64,000 bases of DNA from the NCBI GenBank assembly GCA_034430175.1, contig DAOUFI010000020.1, positions 1-64,000 of the forward strand, given 5' to 3'. Origin of the DNA: UBA6107 sp034430175. GTDB taxonomy: Bacteria; Chloroflexota; Anaerolineae; Anaerolineales; Anaerolineaceae. Positions within the stretch are counted from its first letter, which is position 1, and the number at the start of each line of letters is the position of its first letter. The notes below the pieces were generated by a model. The model worked only from the letters and a program-made list of their open reading frames with translations. It did no database searches and was not told the DNA's origin. Shown here piece after piece: positions 26,799 to 36,065 of this stretch. A program made the position numbers and the translations under genes.

Positions 26799-27598
26799 TT
26801 GCTTTCTTCCGCCTCTTTGATCACATCCCGCTTCCTGAAGATCGTGTCGAAGGCATGCAGCAGGATTCGCCCGATATTCATGTAATTGAAGTGCGCGCCG
26901 TGACGCTGGTTGCCCAGCACCTTTTTCACCAGCCAGGACGTCACATGCGGTACGGTGTCGGCCAAGAAATTGTAGAGCGTTTTCAGTTGTTTCCACTCTT
27001 CTTCACTCACGTTCTCCCGCGAAAGCATATCAGTCAGCACCATGCCCGGCTGCAGCGTACCCACCAGCACGGGGGTCTTTTTCGCTTCATCGATCAGCGC
27101 CTGTGAATAGTAGCGCACCGCTGCCTTGGAGGTGCCGTAGTTGGAAAGGCCGCTTATTTTTCGTCCGTCCGAGCCCAGCCCTTCCATGTTGTAAATGGCG
27201 CCGAAGCCCTGCAGAAGCATCCCGCGCATGGCGGTGGTGCAGCCGTTGATGGTGCCCTCGATGTTGGTACGTACGATCGTTCGCGTCGTCTCAGGCGTGA
27301 CTTCCCAGGCTGGCTGGGTGGATTGACCCAACCCGGCATTGTTGATCCAGATATCCACGCTGCCGCCGAAGGAGCTGGCATGGTCCCAGAGCGCTTGCAC
27401 CTGGGCTGGCTCGCTGACGTCGCAGGCCTGCCCGGTGACATTCTCGTTGCCTGAAATGGCAGCCAGCTCCCCCACCACCCGCTTGACGTCCGCGTCTTTG
27501 CGGCCGGTGATGACCACTTTGCAGCCGGCTTTGAGAAACTCTTTTGCTAGACCAAGACCAATTCCGCGCGTGCTACCGGTAATGACAACTGTTTTCAT
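26795..27598 (-). CDS. Short-chain dehydrogenase/reductase
   Basis: A 267-residue Rossmann-fold SDR. The cofactor motif TGSTRGIGLG is at residues 7-16, the structural NNAG occurs as INNAGLG, and the catalytic Tyr-Lys lies in SNYGTSKAAVRYY. The catalytic Ser is less typical, in YNMEGLGSDG. The ATG at 27598 begins MKTVVITG; longer starts lack motifs. Substrate unknown. The C-terminal end is hydrophobic, possibly membrane-associated. Confidence 0.88.
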   Translation of the reverse strand: MKTVVITGSTRGIGLGLAKEFLKAGCKVVITGRKDADVKRVVGELAAISGNENVTGQACDVSEPAQVQALWDHASSFGGSVDIWINNAGLGQSTQPAWEVTPETTRTIVRTNIEGTINGCTTAMRGMLLQGFGAIYNMEGLGSDGRKISGLSNYGTSKAAVRYYSQALIDEAKKTPVLVGTLQPGMVLTDMLSRENVSEEEWKQLKTLYNFLADTVPHVTSWLVKKVLGNQRHGAHFNYMNIGRILLHAFDTIFRKRDVIKEAEESK

Positions 27599-27662
27599 TT
27601 TTCCTCGATTTGATACCCAAATTATCAGATGATAAATTTTATCTTGGATTATAATAATCCGC

Positions 27663-27950
27663 ATGAGTTTAACCCGCAAGGAAGTGGAACATATCGCCGA
27701 CCTGGCCCGCCTGGATCTAAGCGAAACGGAAAAGCAGAAATACCAGGAACAGCTTTCCGCCATCCTCGACTACGCCGCCAGCCTGCAAAAGCTGGATACC
27801 AGCGGCATTCCGCCCACTTCGTCCGTTTTGCCCCCCCACTCCACCCTGCGCGAAGATGTCGCCGGGGTCAGCCTGCCCGTGGCTGAAACCCTCAAGAACG
27901 CCAAAAGTAAAAAAGACGACCAGTTCCAGGTCCCACCGGTGCTCGAATGA
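27663..27950 (+). CDS. gatC: Asp-tRNA(Asn)/Glu-tRNA(Gln) amidotransferase subunit C
   Basis: GatC stabilises the GatA-GatB interface in the transamidation route to Gln-tRNA and Asn-tRNA. The 95-residue product begins with the typical KEVEHIADLARLDLSETE. The stop overlaps the gatA start (ATGA), the usual arrangement. Confidence 0.95.
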   Translation: MSLTRKEVEHIADLARLDLSETEKQKYQEQLSAILDYAASLQKLDTSGIPPTSSVLPPHSTLREDVAGVSLPVAETLKNAKSKKDDQFQVPPVLE

Positions 27951-29416
27951 CGAACGACCTGATCTCCCTCTCCATTCCGAACATGCTCGCCGGGATGCGC
28001 TCCGGTCAATTTAGCAGCCGTGAGCTGACCGAGGCTTTCCTCAAGCGGCTTGACGCCGTTGAACCGAAGGTACACGCCTTCCTCTCGCTCACGCCCGAGT
28101 CCGCTCTGGCCCAGGCTGATGCTGCCGATAAGCTGTACAAGACTGGTGACCCCGCCAGCCTCCCGCCCCTGCTCGGGCTCCCCATCGCCGTCAAAGACCT
28201 GCTGACCGTGAAAGGCATGCCCTGCACCTGCGGTTCGAAGATCCTCGAAGGCTTCATGCCCCCGTTTACCGCCACCTCCATCCAGCGCCTGCTTGACGCC
28301 GGTGTGGTCATTGTGGGCAAGACCAACATGGACGAGTTCGCCATGGGCTCCTCCACCGAAAATTCAGCGTACGGACCCACGTCGAATCCGTGGGATTTGA
28401 CGCGCGTCCCGGGCGGCTCCAGCGGCGGCTCGGCTGCCGCGGTGGCCGATTGGTCCGTACCTGCTGCTATCGGCTCTGATACGGGCGGTTCGGTGCGCCA
28501 ACCCGCCTCGTTCTGCGGGCTGACCGGCATCAAACCCACCTACGGACGCGTCTCACGCTACGGATTGGTGGCCTATGGCTCCTCGCTGGACACGGTCGGT
28601 GTTTTGGCCCATTCCGCTGAAGACGCTGCCCTGGTCTTCCGTCCCATGGCCGGCCTGGACCCGATGGACGCCACCTCGATGGACGTCCCCGTGCCCTCTT
28701 ATAAACTCGAAGCCAAGACCGACCTGCGCGGGCTGCGCGTGGGCGTCCCCAAAGAATATTTCATCGAAGGCATGCAGGCCGAGGTAGAGAGCGCAGTACG
28801 CGCTGCCATCCAAACGCTCAAAGAAATGGGCGCACAGATCATCGAGATCAGCCTGCCGCACACCGAATTCGCTCTCCCCGTCTATTACCTCATTGCCCCA
28901 GCCGAGGCTTCGGCGAACCTGGCACGCTACGACAGCATCCGCTTCGGTCCGCGCGAAGCAGGAAGCACAATGTGGGAGATGTTCCGCAAGAGCCGCGGCA
29001 GCCTCTTTGGCTCCGAGGTCAAGCGACGCATCATGCTGGGCACTTATGCCCTCTCCGCCGGTTACTACGACGCTTATTACGGCCAGGCGCAGAAAGTACG
29101 TACCCTCATCAAGCGTGATTTCGACGAAGCCTACCAGTCTGTTGACGTCATCGCCTGCCCGGTGGCTCCGACCACCGCCTTCAAACAGGGCCAACATACT
29201 GATGATCCGTTGGCTATGTACCTAGAAGATGTATTTACCCTCCCTATCAACCTGGCGGGCGTGCCTGGATTGGCCTTCCCGGTCGGTTTCGATCAGAACA
29301 ATCTGCCCATTGGCATGCAATTGCTTGGGCCGCATTTCAAGGAAGAAATTCTGTTCCAGACGGCGCACGCCTATCAACAGGGCACCGACTGGCATAAACG
29401 AGTGCCTGTTCTCTAA
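27947..29416 (+). CDS. gatA: Asp-tRNA(Asn)/Glu-tRNA(Gln) amidotransferase subunit A
   Basis: GatA is the amidase that releases ammonia from glutamine. The amidase-signature catalytic triad is visible as Lys83 (AVKDLL), Ser158 (PGGSSGGSAA) and Ser182 (GSDTGGSVR), at the spacing found in characterised GatA. The 489-residue length is normal. Followed by a strong terminator; gatB is 6.6 kb away on the same strand. Confidence 0.97.
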   Translation: MTNDLISLSIPNMLAGMRSGQFSSRELTEAFLKRLDAVEPKVHAFLSLTPESALAQADAADKLYKTGDPASLPPLLGLPIAVKDLLTVKGMPCTCGSKILEGFMPPFTATSIQRLLDAGVVIVGKTNMDEFAMGSSTENSAYGPTSNPWDLTRVPGGSSGGSAAAVADWSVPAAIGSDTGGSVRQPASFCGLTGIKPTYGRVSRYGLVAYGSSLDTVGVLAHSAEDAALVFRPMAGLDPMDATSMDVPVPSYKLEAKTDLRGLRVGVPKEYFIEGMQAEVESAVRAAIQTLKEMGAQIIEISLPHTEFALPVYYLIAPAEASANLARYDSIRFGPREAGSTMWEMFRKSRGSLFGSEVKRRIMLGTYALSAGYYDAYYGQAQKVRTLIKRDFDEAYQSVDVIACPVAPTTAFKQGQHTDDPLAMYLEDVFTLPINLAGVPGLAFPVGFDQNNLPIGMQLLGPHFKEEILFQTAHAYQQGTDWHKRVPVL

Positions 29417-29431
29417 ATCTGACTCATATTG

Positions 29432-29466
29432 AAAGGTTTCCATTCCAGTGGAAACCTTTTTTATTG
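29432..29466 (+). terminator. gatA terminator
   Basis: AAAGGTTTCCA and TGGAAACCTTT form an 11-base stem followed by a T-run, 15 bases after the gatA stop. Confidence 0.9.
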
Positions 29467-29510
29467 CTTTGCGTAAATATGTTCGAGAAACTGATTATCT
29501 GGAGAAAAAC

Positions 29511-29954
29511 ATGGCTGATCAAAACCAAACTGTTTATATTCAAAAGGAACAGGGACCAGGCTGCCTGATCCGTGGTCTCTATTTCCTGGTTGTCGGCATG
29601 TGGCTGGGCGCCATTTGGATGTTGGTGGCCTGGTTTTTTAACGTTACCATCATTGGACTACCGGTGGGTTTGGCCATGCTGAACACCCTTCCCCAGGTGA
29701 TGACGCTGCGTCCGCGACGTGTGCAAACCACAGTCACCACGGTGAACGGACAGACCGTTGTCCATCAGGGTAATGTGAAGCAATACCCGTTTATCTTAAG
29801 AGCGTTGTATTTCCTGCTGGTTGGCTTGTGGCTCAGCCTGGTATGGTTGATCGTCGCCTGGGTTATTGCCGGGTTCACCCTCGGTTTAGGACTGCCAATC
29901 GCCTTCTGGATGTTCGACCGCGTTCCCGCCATCACCACGTTAGCACGAAACTAA
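29511..29954 (+). CDS. YccF-domain inner membrane protein
   Basis: A 147-residue membrane protein with two copies of a YccF-like (DUF307) unit, each a hydrophobic pair ending in a polar turn (LPVGLAMLNTLPQVMTLR and LPIAFWMFDRVPAITTLA). The start at 29511 follows GGAGAAA. Earlier in-frame codons lie within the terminator. Function of the family is unclear. Confidence 0.85.
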   Translation: MADQNQTVYIQKEQGPGCLIRGLYFLVVGMWLGAIWMLVAWFFNVTIIGLPVGLAMLNTLPQVMTLRPRRVQTTVTTVNGQTVVHQGNVKQYPFILRALYFLLVGLWLSLVWLIVAWVIAGFTLGLGLPIAFWMFDRVPAITTLARN

Positions 29955-29998
29955 AAGATCAACCCCCGTCAAAGGAGAGTATTTCAATATAGTTTGTT

Positions 29999-30093
29999 GG
30001 GGCACGGCACGCAAAGAGAATTTTGTTATTCAGGTAGGAGCAATTCATCCCTTTGGAAAACCTCTCAGGGACTTGGTAAATTGCCCCTACCTG
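29999..30093. repeat. Intergenic hairpin repeats
   Basis: The 281-base gap before the nucleotidyltransferase holds GGGGCACGGCACG (29999-30011), also present at 53959, and a long hairpin whose arms CAGGTAGGAGCAATT (30031-30045) and AATTGCCCCTACCTG (30079-30093) nearly match. I see no coding potential here. Such short elements are usually dispersed genome repeats. Confidence 0.55.
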
Positions 30094-30235
30094 TTTGGGA
30101 TGTTCATAAAAAGATTACATAATTTGCAGGACTGTGGAGTTTTATCCATCGACCTTATCCCATTGGCGGTGTAAAATAACAGCGAGAGAATTATTGCTGT
30201 TACTCACTAATAACTTTGGAAACTGACAGGCAGTC

Positions 30236-31249
30236 ATGAGTTCAAACTATAAGATCGTCATTCCGATGGCAGGGTTGGGGTCGCGCATGCGACCGCATAC
30301 CTGGGTTAGGCCCAAGCCGTTGCTTTACCTGGCTGGAAAAACGGTGCTTGATCACGCGTTGGAACAATTCGCCACTTTGCCGGATCTGGATCAGGCTGAG
30401 TATGTGTTCATCGTCAGCCCCAACCAGGGTGACCAGATTCAGGAGCACATGCAGGCGGTACACCCCGAGAAAACGGTACACTTTGTGGTGCAGGAACAGA
30501 TGCGTGGACAGTCGGACGCGCTTTCGTTGGCACGCGAATATTTTGACGGCCCGGTACTCGTGGCATTCTCCGATACCCTCATCGAAACCGATCTGTCGTT
30601 TCTCAAAGACGATCGGGTGGACGGGGTGGCCTGGGTCAAGCCCATGCCCGATCCACGCCGCTTCGGTGTAGCTGAAACTGACGCCAACGGGCAGGTGATT
30701 CGCCTCATCGAGAAACCGCAAGACATTTCCAAGAACCTTGTCCTCGTTGGTTTTTACTACTTTCGTGAGGGTGAAAAACTGATCGCGGCTATCGACGAGC
30801 AGGTCAAACGGAACGTCAGCCTGAAGGGGGAGTACTTTCTGGCGGACGCCATCAACATCCTCATCGAGCAGGGCGCGAAATTGAAGACAAAACACACCGA
30901 TGTGTGGCTGGACGCGGGTATTCCTGAAGCGTTGCTCGAGACAAACCGATATTTGCTCGAGCACGGTCGCTGCCAATGTGAAGACATCCAACCGTTTGAA
31001 GGAGTGACTATCATCCCGCCAGTCTCCATTCCCTTCGACGCAATCATCGAAGCCAGTGTGGTGGGGCCGCATGTCACCCTGGGCGAGGGCTGCCGCCTAG
31101 CGAATGTGGTGATCCGTAACTCAATCGTAGAAGCCGGCACGCACATCACCGATATGGTGGTGGAAGGCTCGCTGATCGGCCGCAATGTCATCCTTGAGGG
31201 TAAACCCGAACGTTTGAACATCGGTGATAACTCATGGGTGGCGCTCTAA
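30236..31249 (+). CDS. Sugar nucleotidyltransferase with C-terminal beta-helix
   Basis: A 337-residue enzyme that makes an NDP-sugar from a sugar 1-phosphate. The NTP-binding signature PMAGLGSRMRPHTWVRPKPL is at residues 10-29. Internal motifs include EKPQDISKNLVLVGFYYF and the metal region FSDTLIETD. The last third has hexapeptide-repeat character (VVGPHVTLGEGCRLANVVI), the left-handed beta-helix seen in RmlA-long/GlmU-like enzymes. The sugar cannot be named. Confidence 0.88.
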   Translation: MSSNYKIVIPMAGLGSRMRPHTWVRPKPLLYLAGKTVLDHALEQFATLPDLDQAEYVFIVSPNQGDQIQEHMQAVHPEKTVHFVVQEQMRGQSDALSLAREYFDGPVLVAFSDTLIETDLSFLKDDRVDGVAWVKPMPDPRRFGVAETDANGQVIRLIEKPQDISKNLVLVGFYYFREGEKLIAAIDEQVKRNVSLKGEYFLADAINILIEQGAKLKTKHTDVWLDAGIPEALLETNRYLLEHGRCQCEDIQPFEGVTIIPPVSIPFDAIIEASVVGPHVTLGEGCRLANVVIRNSIVEAGTHITDMVVEGSLIGRNVILEGKPERLNIGDNSWVAL

Positions 31250-31461
31250 TTGTTTATGTAGAGTGCTATTCAGGCAGCGCGTACGCCAACCGGCCGCAGG
31301 TGATCTGCACTGAATCGGAACGGCTGCCTGTCGAAGAAGTAATATCCGAGGCACGGACACCTCAAGGAAAGCGTTTCACCGTCCGGCTTGCGGATGGACG
31401 GTTGGTGAAATTGGAATATCTTGAAGTTCAAGATCAATGGAAGGCAACCGGGCTGGTCTGA
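31234..31461 (+). CDS. Small conserved hypothetical protein
   Basis: A 75-residue frame starting inside the end of the nucleotidyltransferase gene (16-base overlap). The core, ECYSGSAYANRPQVICTE followed by FTVRLADGRLVKLEYLE, looks like a compact beta-rich domain of the DUF6504 kind (resemblance only). The short spacing suggests co-translation. Function unknown. Confidence 0.6.
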   Translation: MGGALIVYVECYSGSAYANRPQVICTESERLPVEEVISEARTPQGKRFTVRLADGRLVKLEYLEVQDQWKATGLV

Positions 31462-31507
31462 GGGAAAGACCGGTCTGGAGTAAACAAACGCAACAAAAGG
31501 AGAAGAA

Positions 31508-32668
31508 ATGGCAAACCAATATCTATCGCGGCGCATTGCCGCATTGAGACCTTCGGGGATCCGAAAGTTCTTTGACATCGCTTCAACGATGAAAGAGGTG
31601 ATCTCTCTGGGTATTGGCGAACCTGATTTCACGACCCCGGAACCGATCGTCCGCGCTGGGATCCGCTCACTCGAAATGGGTGAGACGCACTATACCTCCA
31701 ACTGGGGTATCGCGGAATTGCGCCGGGCGCTTTCTGACCACCTCAACAAGCTATACGGCGTCAGTTATGACCCAGACACTGAAATTCTCATCACCGTCGG
31801 CGGCTCCGAGGCACTTAACCTGGCTGCTCTGGCGCTGCTGGATACCGGCGACGAGATGGTCATCCCCACCCCGTGCTTTGTTTCGTACCAGGCCGCGGCC
31901 ATCACCGCCGGCGGAATTGCCGTCGAAGTTCCATCGACAATGGATCGCAATTTCGATGTGGATCCCGAAGAGATCCGCAAAGCCATCACCCCCCGCACAC
32001 GCGCCATCCTCATTGGCTTCCCCAACAACCCCACCGGGGCCGTGGCCAGCCGGGAGAACCTGATCGCCATCGGCAAGATCGCCGAGGAACACGACCTGGT
32101 CGTCATCTCTGACGAGATCTATGACCGCCTGGTTTACGGCGTCAAACACGTCTGCTTCCCGTCGCTGCCCGGCATGCGCAGCCGCACCCTGCTGCTCGGC
32201 GGATTCTCAAAAGATTACGCCATGACCGGCTGGCGAATCGGTTATGCCTGCGGGCCGAAGGAGATCATCTCTGGGTTGCTCAAGGTGCACCAATCAATGG
32301 TGATGTGCGCTCCGACCATGGCGCAGAAGGGCGCGCTCGAGGGGCTGCTGCACTGCGAGGCGTTCGTCCAGCAAATGACCGCCGAATACGATAAACGCCG
32401 CAAACTAATGGTCAGCGGCTACAACCAGATCGGCCTGCCCACCTTCGAGCCCAAGGGAGCCTTTTATTGCTTCCCGCACGTCAGCGTCACCGGTTTGGAT
32501 GACGAAACCTTCTGCAATCGCCTGCTCACGGAAGAGCATGTGGCCATCGTCCCCGGCAACGCTTTTGGCGCCGGTGGCGAGGGTTTCGCCCGCAGCTGCT
32601 ACGCTACAGCATACGATCAGATCGAGGAAGCGCTCAAGCGCATCGAACGCTTTGTGAACAGACTATAG
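31508..32668 (+). CDS. Aspartate/aromatic-type aminotransferase, class I
   Basis: A 386-residue fold-type I PLP enzyme. PLP-Lys lies in GGFSKDYAMTGWRIGYACGP. Substrate-binding segments GIGEPDFTTPEP, FPNNPTGAV and SDEIYDRLVYG are present, as is the C-terminal Arg in FARSCYA. It groups by eye with aspartate/alanine-type PatA transaminases; the amino donor is not defined. AGGAGAAG precedes the ATG. Confidence 0.93.
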   Translation: MANQYLSRRIAALRPSGIRKFFDIASTMKEVISLGIGEPDFTTPEPIVRAGIRSLEMGETHYTSNWGIAELRRALSDHLNKLYGVSYDPDTEILITVGGSEALNLAALALLDTGDEMVIPTPCFVSYQAAAITAGGIAVEVPSTMDRNFDVDPEEIRKAITPRTRAILIGFPNNPTGAVASRENLIAIGKIAEEHDLVVISDEIYDRLVYGVKHVCFPSLPGMRSRTLLLGGFSKDYAMTGWRIGYACGPKEIISGLLKVHQSMVMCAPTMAQKGALEGLLHCEAFVQQMTAEYDKRRKLMVSGYNQIGLPTFEPKGAFYCFPHVSVTGLDDETFCNRLLTEEHVAIVPGNAFGAGGEGFARSCYATAYDQIEEALKRIERFVNRL

Positions 32669-32698
32669 CTGTCATTGCGAGCGAGTAATCCCTACAAT

Positions 32699-32731
32699 AA
32701 ACAGGAGCAGCCAATCGACAGCTCCTGTTTT
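32699..32731. terminator. Bidirectional terminator
   Basis: AAACAGGAGC and GCTCCTGTTT pair around a 12-base loop between two convergent genes, with A and T runs on either side. Confidence 0.8.
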
Positions 32732-32746
32732 CATTTCAGTTTTCAC

Positions 32747-33397
32747 CTAATGCGCCACATCATTGTTGACTGGTGGGGGCAGGACCTTACCCTTCAACTC
32801 GTCGATGGCTTTCACACCCGGCACCATCATTGCAACAAAAGCTATCTTGATAAAGAAACTGACCACTGAACTGTTCCCAGCGCTTATCATGGAGACCAAG
32901 GTGATGATGGCGTCCAATGAATAAAGTATGATGCCGATGATCAGGGCGACCTTGGAACGGCGTTGGGTGAGATACGCCAGCACCAGGAAGATCGCTCCTT
33001 CAATGGCTGTTGTCCACCCCAGACCCGCTTGGGCAAGCAAAGACCCGGGAAGAATAACTCCCAGGATCCCGAGGATAAAACTCAATCCTCCTACGAAGTA
33101 GAGAACCCCATAGGCGTTTTTTAATTTCATTTCAGGGTCAGAATTTGAACCGGGCAGCGGAACACCATAACGGGTAACCAGCAAGATGAAAGATGAAAAA
33201 TTTTGCTGCAACTGGATATGCACAGGTGAGCCATCGGGCAATTGAATATCCACCCCGGTTTTTAGGGTCTGCCCGTCAGGAATATCAACGATCTGGTTCC
33301 CGTCGAACTTGACGATCGCACCGTTGAAATTAAAGCGTGTATTGATCTCCAATCGTTTCGGTTGCCCTTTTTCGAGCGAGTATAGGTATTTTGCCAT
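32747..33397 (-). CDS. Hypothetical membrane protein
   Basis: A 216-residue protein: a beta-rich cytoplasmic N-terminal segment (about residues 1-85, with FNFNGAIVKFDGNQIVDIPD) and four or five hydrophobic helices. No family recognised. It has its own good site and is convergent with the aminotransferase. Confidence 0.75.
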   Translation of the reverse strand: MAKYLYSLEKGQPKRLEINTRFNFNGAIVKFDGNQIVDIPDGQTLKTGVDIQLPDGSPVHIQLQQNFSSFILLVTRYGVPLPGSNSDPEMKLKNAYGVLYFVGGLSFILGILGVILPGSLLAQAGLGWTTAIEGAIFLVLAYLTQRRSKVALIIGIILYSLDAIITLVSMISAGNSSVVSFFIKIAFVAMMVPGVKAIDELKGKVLPPPVNNDVAH

Positions 33398-33470
33398 AGT
33401 GATTTCCTCTAGCTCTTGTGATGTAATTTATAAATTATAGATGATTTACCTGCTCAGCGTGACAAATATC

Positions 33471-35861
33471 TCACTCCACGCTTATCAGAACCGCCCTGAC
33501 CATGCGCCGTTGGGAATACTGCCCGGTCAACGGATCGAACCCCTCGCAGGTCAGCAGGGTGACCCAGTCCAGTTCTTCATGCTTGAAAACGGTATCGAAA
33601 TCGTTTGCACTCAGTGACTGGTCTTCCCTGACCTCGTAGATATATGTCTGTCCATTTGAGTGGATTAAAAGGCGATCGCCGTATTGGAGATCTTTGATGT
33701 TAACGAAAATTCCAGGTTGGTTATCCGCATCCCAAACATGTCCGGTAAGCACGGTATTCCCCTGCCAGGTTGGGTATGCCGAACCTTGCAGCCATCCCAC
33801 GTTCTTTCCCAGCCAGGAGACGTCCCATTTGCCATCCTCACCGGGCACACCGACGATCGTAGCGCTGACGCCCAGCGAGGGGATCTCAAGGGTCATTTCC
33901 ATATCCGAATATTGCATACCGCTCGATACCGCGCTGAGCGGTGTAATTACGCCCGGAGCAAACCCGGTCACCGGCAGCGGCAACCCTTCATCTTCGCCGC
34001 CAGCCGCAGGAGTGGTGACGCGGAAATCGAAGACATAATCTCCAGCCATTTTGTTCCCGAGCGCGTCGAACAACGCCAAAGGAGCGTAGGGAGAATGCCC
34101 GCAAGCCAGAAAACGATATCGTCCGGCGGGCAGGTTTACTCCACCGTTGATCCCAATAGTGGTGGTATATGTGGTCTTATCGTATGCGGCGCTGTCAACG
34201 GAGATGACCTCGTCATCCACAGCGGCAAGATCATCACCACAGGCGGCGGTATCGATGGTCCGGTTGGCGCCGGCACCGACCAGCAGATAATTTGCTGTAC
34301 TGTTTGCGCCTGTATTCATTATGATCGAGTAAGGGCTCGTGCTATCCGAAGGGGTCATCGGTTTGTTGAAGGTGACCGTAATCTGGTTTGGGCCGGTCAG
34401 CGCGTAGGTGGCTTGCAGCGAAGTGGAAACCACGGTCGGTTTGGTCCAATCCGCATACGAACGAAAGATATCGTATTGAGCGTTCGTATCATCGATGCCT
34501 TCCACCAAACCGGTGGAAACCGAACTGTAGACCACATAACGCCCATCGTCTGAAATATCTGTGTACATACTGTACGGAGAGCCGCTGGTTGCTTCGTCGC
34601 CGTTCGCGGCGATCGAAACCCGGATGTTGTCCCCGGTCGTCATGTCATGGACATACACCTCCCCGATCGTGTAAAGGTTTTTGCCGGGTACCAGGTTCAC
34701 TGAAAATGAAGCGAAGGACACATAGCGGCCATTGGCAGACACTGCCGAGCAGTAACTTCCGACGTTGAGCGTGTCGTGCTGCGTACCACTGCCATAATTG
34801 AATGTTGAGACGAGCGTGAGGGTTTTACTATTAAGATCGTACATGTAGATATCAGATGCCGAATTTGTGTCCAGGGCCGGGTCCAGACGCCCGCTGGTCG
34901 TCCAGGTGATCTGTTTGCCGGTATTCGACATCGATAAGTAGCTTGGGCTGCCCGAAGTGCTAATTTGGTTTGTGGTTGTCAACGAGATCAGTTTTGTGGT
35001 ATCAGCAGTGACATCATACAGGAAAACATCATAAATCTCGTTATTGTCGGTCAATCCTGTTCCGCCAATATTTGCGTCCAGGTCGGTGGCCATGGAGAGA
35101 TACGCAATATATTTTCCGTCATCAGAGATGATGGGGTTGGTGCTGGCATTATTTCCGGCGGTTGTCGCCGATGAGGAGGAATGAGAGATCAGACGGGATG
35201 TGCCAGTGGATCGACTCCAAAGGTAGATATCTTCATTTCGGTTTGTGTCGATGATTCCACTCCCCATCGCCGCGCCGGTCGCTGGCGTGGAGAAAACCAC
35301 GTACGCCCCGTCGTTGCTCACCGCCCCGCGCCGTACTGCGGAATAAAAGCCAATCTGTGCTCCGCTCGTGGTGACCGAAACCCGTTCGATCAAATTGTTC
35401 GTTTCGTCATTGTCCGTGCCCCGGTCGACCAGGAACACGTCTGACACGCCGTTGGTATCACCGGCAACCAGGTTTCTGGCAGTGGAATAGAAGACAACGT
35501 AACGACCATTGGTGGAAATGGTCGGCCAGGTTGATGATCCGTTGCCGATCACATTCGAAGCAGATTTCGAGAGGATCGAAATCGCGCCGGTCTGCATATC
35601 CTTGATGAAAACATCCGTGCTTCCGTTTGTGTCTCCACTCACCAGGTTAGCAGCACCTGAATGGAAGACAACGAACCTTCCATCTCCGCTCACGCTGGGG
35701 CTTTCAGCTCTCGAGCCAGTGCTGAGCGTTACCCCATCGCTCTGAATGGACACGTATTCAGTATTGCTCAGAGTTGTGTCTGCCCGGGCTGTCTGGAAGC
35801 AGCCAAGGAGTAACAAGGCACAAAGGAACGCGGAAATGTACTTTCGCATTAACTTCCCCAT
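33471..35861 (-). CDS. Secreted beta-propeller protein with C-terminal sortase domain
   Basis: A 796-residue exported protein. A signal peptide ends near TARA-DTT. Six or more WD40/TolB-like repeats follow (pattern SPSVSGDGRFVVFHS, with NGSTDVFIKDMQTG) to about residue 450, then an Ig-like domain. A linker carries LPLPVTGFAPG (residues 627-637), containing the LPxTG-like LPVTG. The C-terminal domain is a class E/F-type sortase with His708 (TGHVWD), Cys772 (TLLTC) and a candidate catalytic Arg785 or Arg786. An ATG four codons in (35849) is a possible start. A transpeptidase joined to a surface domain and a motif of its own substrate type is unusual. Sortase identity is strong; self-linkage is inference. 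Confidence 0.85.
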   Translation of the reverse strand: MGKLMRKYISAFLCALLLLGCFQTARADTTLSNTEYVSIQSDGVTLSTGSRAESPSVSGDGRFVVFHSGAANLVSGDTNGSTDVFIKDMQTGAISILSKSASNVIGNGSSTWPTISTNGRYVVFYSTARNLVAGDTNGVSDVFLVDRGTDNDETNNLIERVSVTTSGAQIGFYSAVRRGAVSNDGAYVVFSTPATGAAMGSGIIDTNRNEDIYLWSRSTGTSRLISHSSSSATTAGNNASTNPIISDDGKYIAYLSMATDLDANIGGTGLTDNNEIYDVFLYDVTADTTKLISLTTTNQISTSGSPSYLSMSNTGKQITWTTSGRLDPALDTNSASDIYMYDLNSKTLTLVSTFNYGSGTQHDTLNVGSYCSAVSANGRYVSFASFSVNLVPGKNLYTIGEVYVHDMTTGDNIRVSIAANGDEATSGSPYSMYTDISDDGRYVVYSSVSTGLVEGIDDTNAQYDIFRSYADWTKPTVVSTSLQATYALTGPNQITVTFNKPMTPSDSTSPYSIIMNTGANSTANYLLVGAGANRTIDTAACGDDLAAVDDEVISVDSAAYDKTTYTTTIGINGGVNLPAGRYRFLACGHSPYAPLALFDALGNKMAGDYVFDFRVTTPAAGGEDEGLPLPVTGFAPGVITPLSAVSSGMQYSDMEMTLEIPSLGVSATIVGVPGEDGKWDVSWLGKNVGWLQGSAYPTWQGNTVLTGHVWDADNQPGIFVNIKDLQYGDRLLIHSNGQTYIYEVREDQSLSANDFDTVFKHEELDWVTLLTCEGFDPLTGQYSQRRMVRAVLISVE

Positions 35862-36065
35862 TCTGATTTGTTAGTGTTTGACGATGAAATTATTGTAACA
35901 AACTTAAGCAATGGTTCTGTAAAAAAACGATTAAACATTTGTTTGATAAATAAAAGCGCCTTTACACCGGTTTGAGAAATTTCTTCCAGCTTTTCTCAAC
36001 AAGAGATCGAAAAACCATAAAATAAATCATCATATTTTATTTCTGATGGTAAAATCAATCCCATT

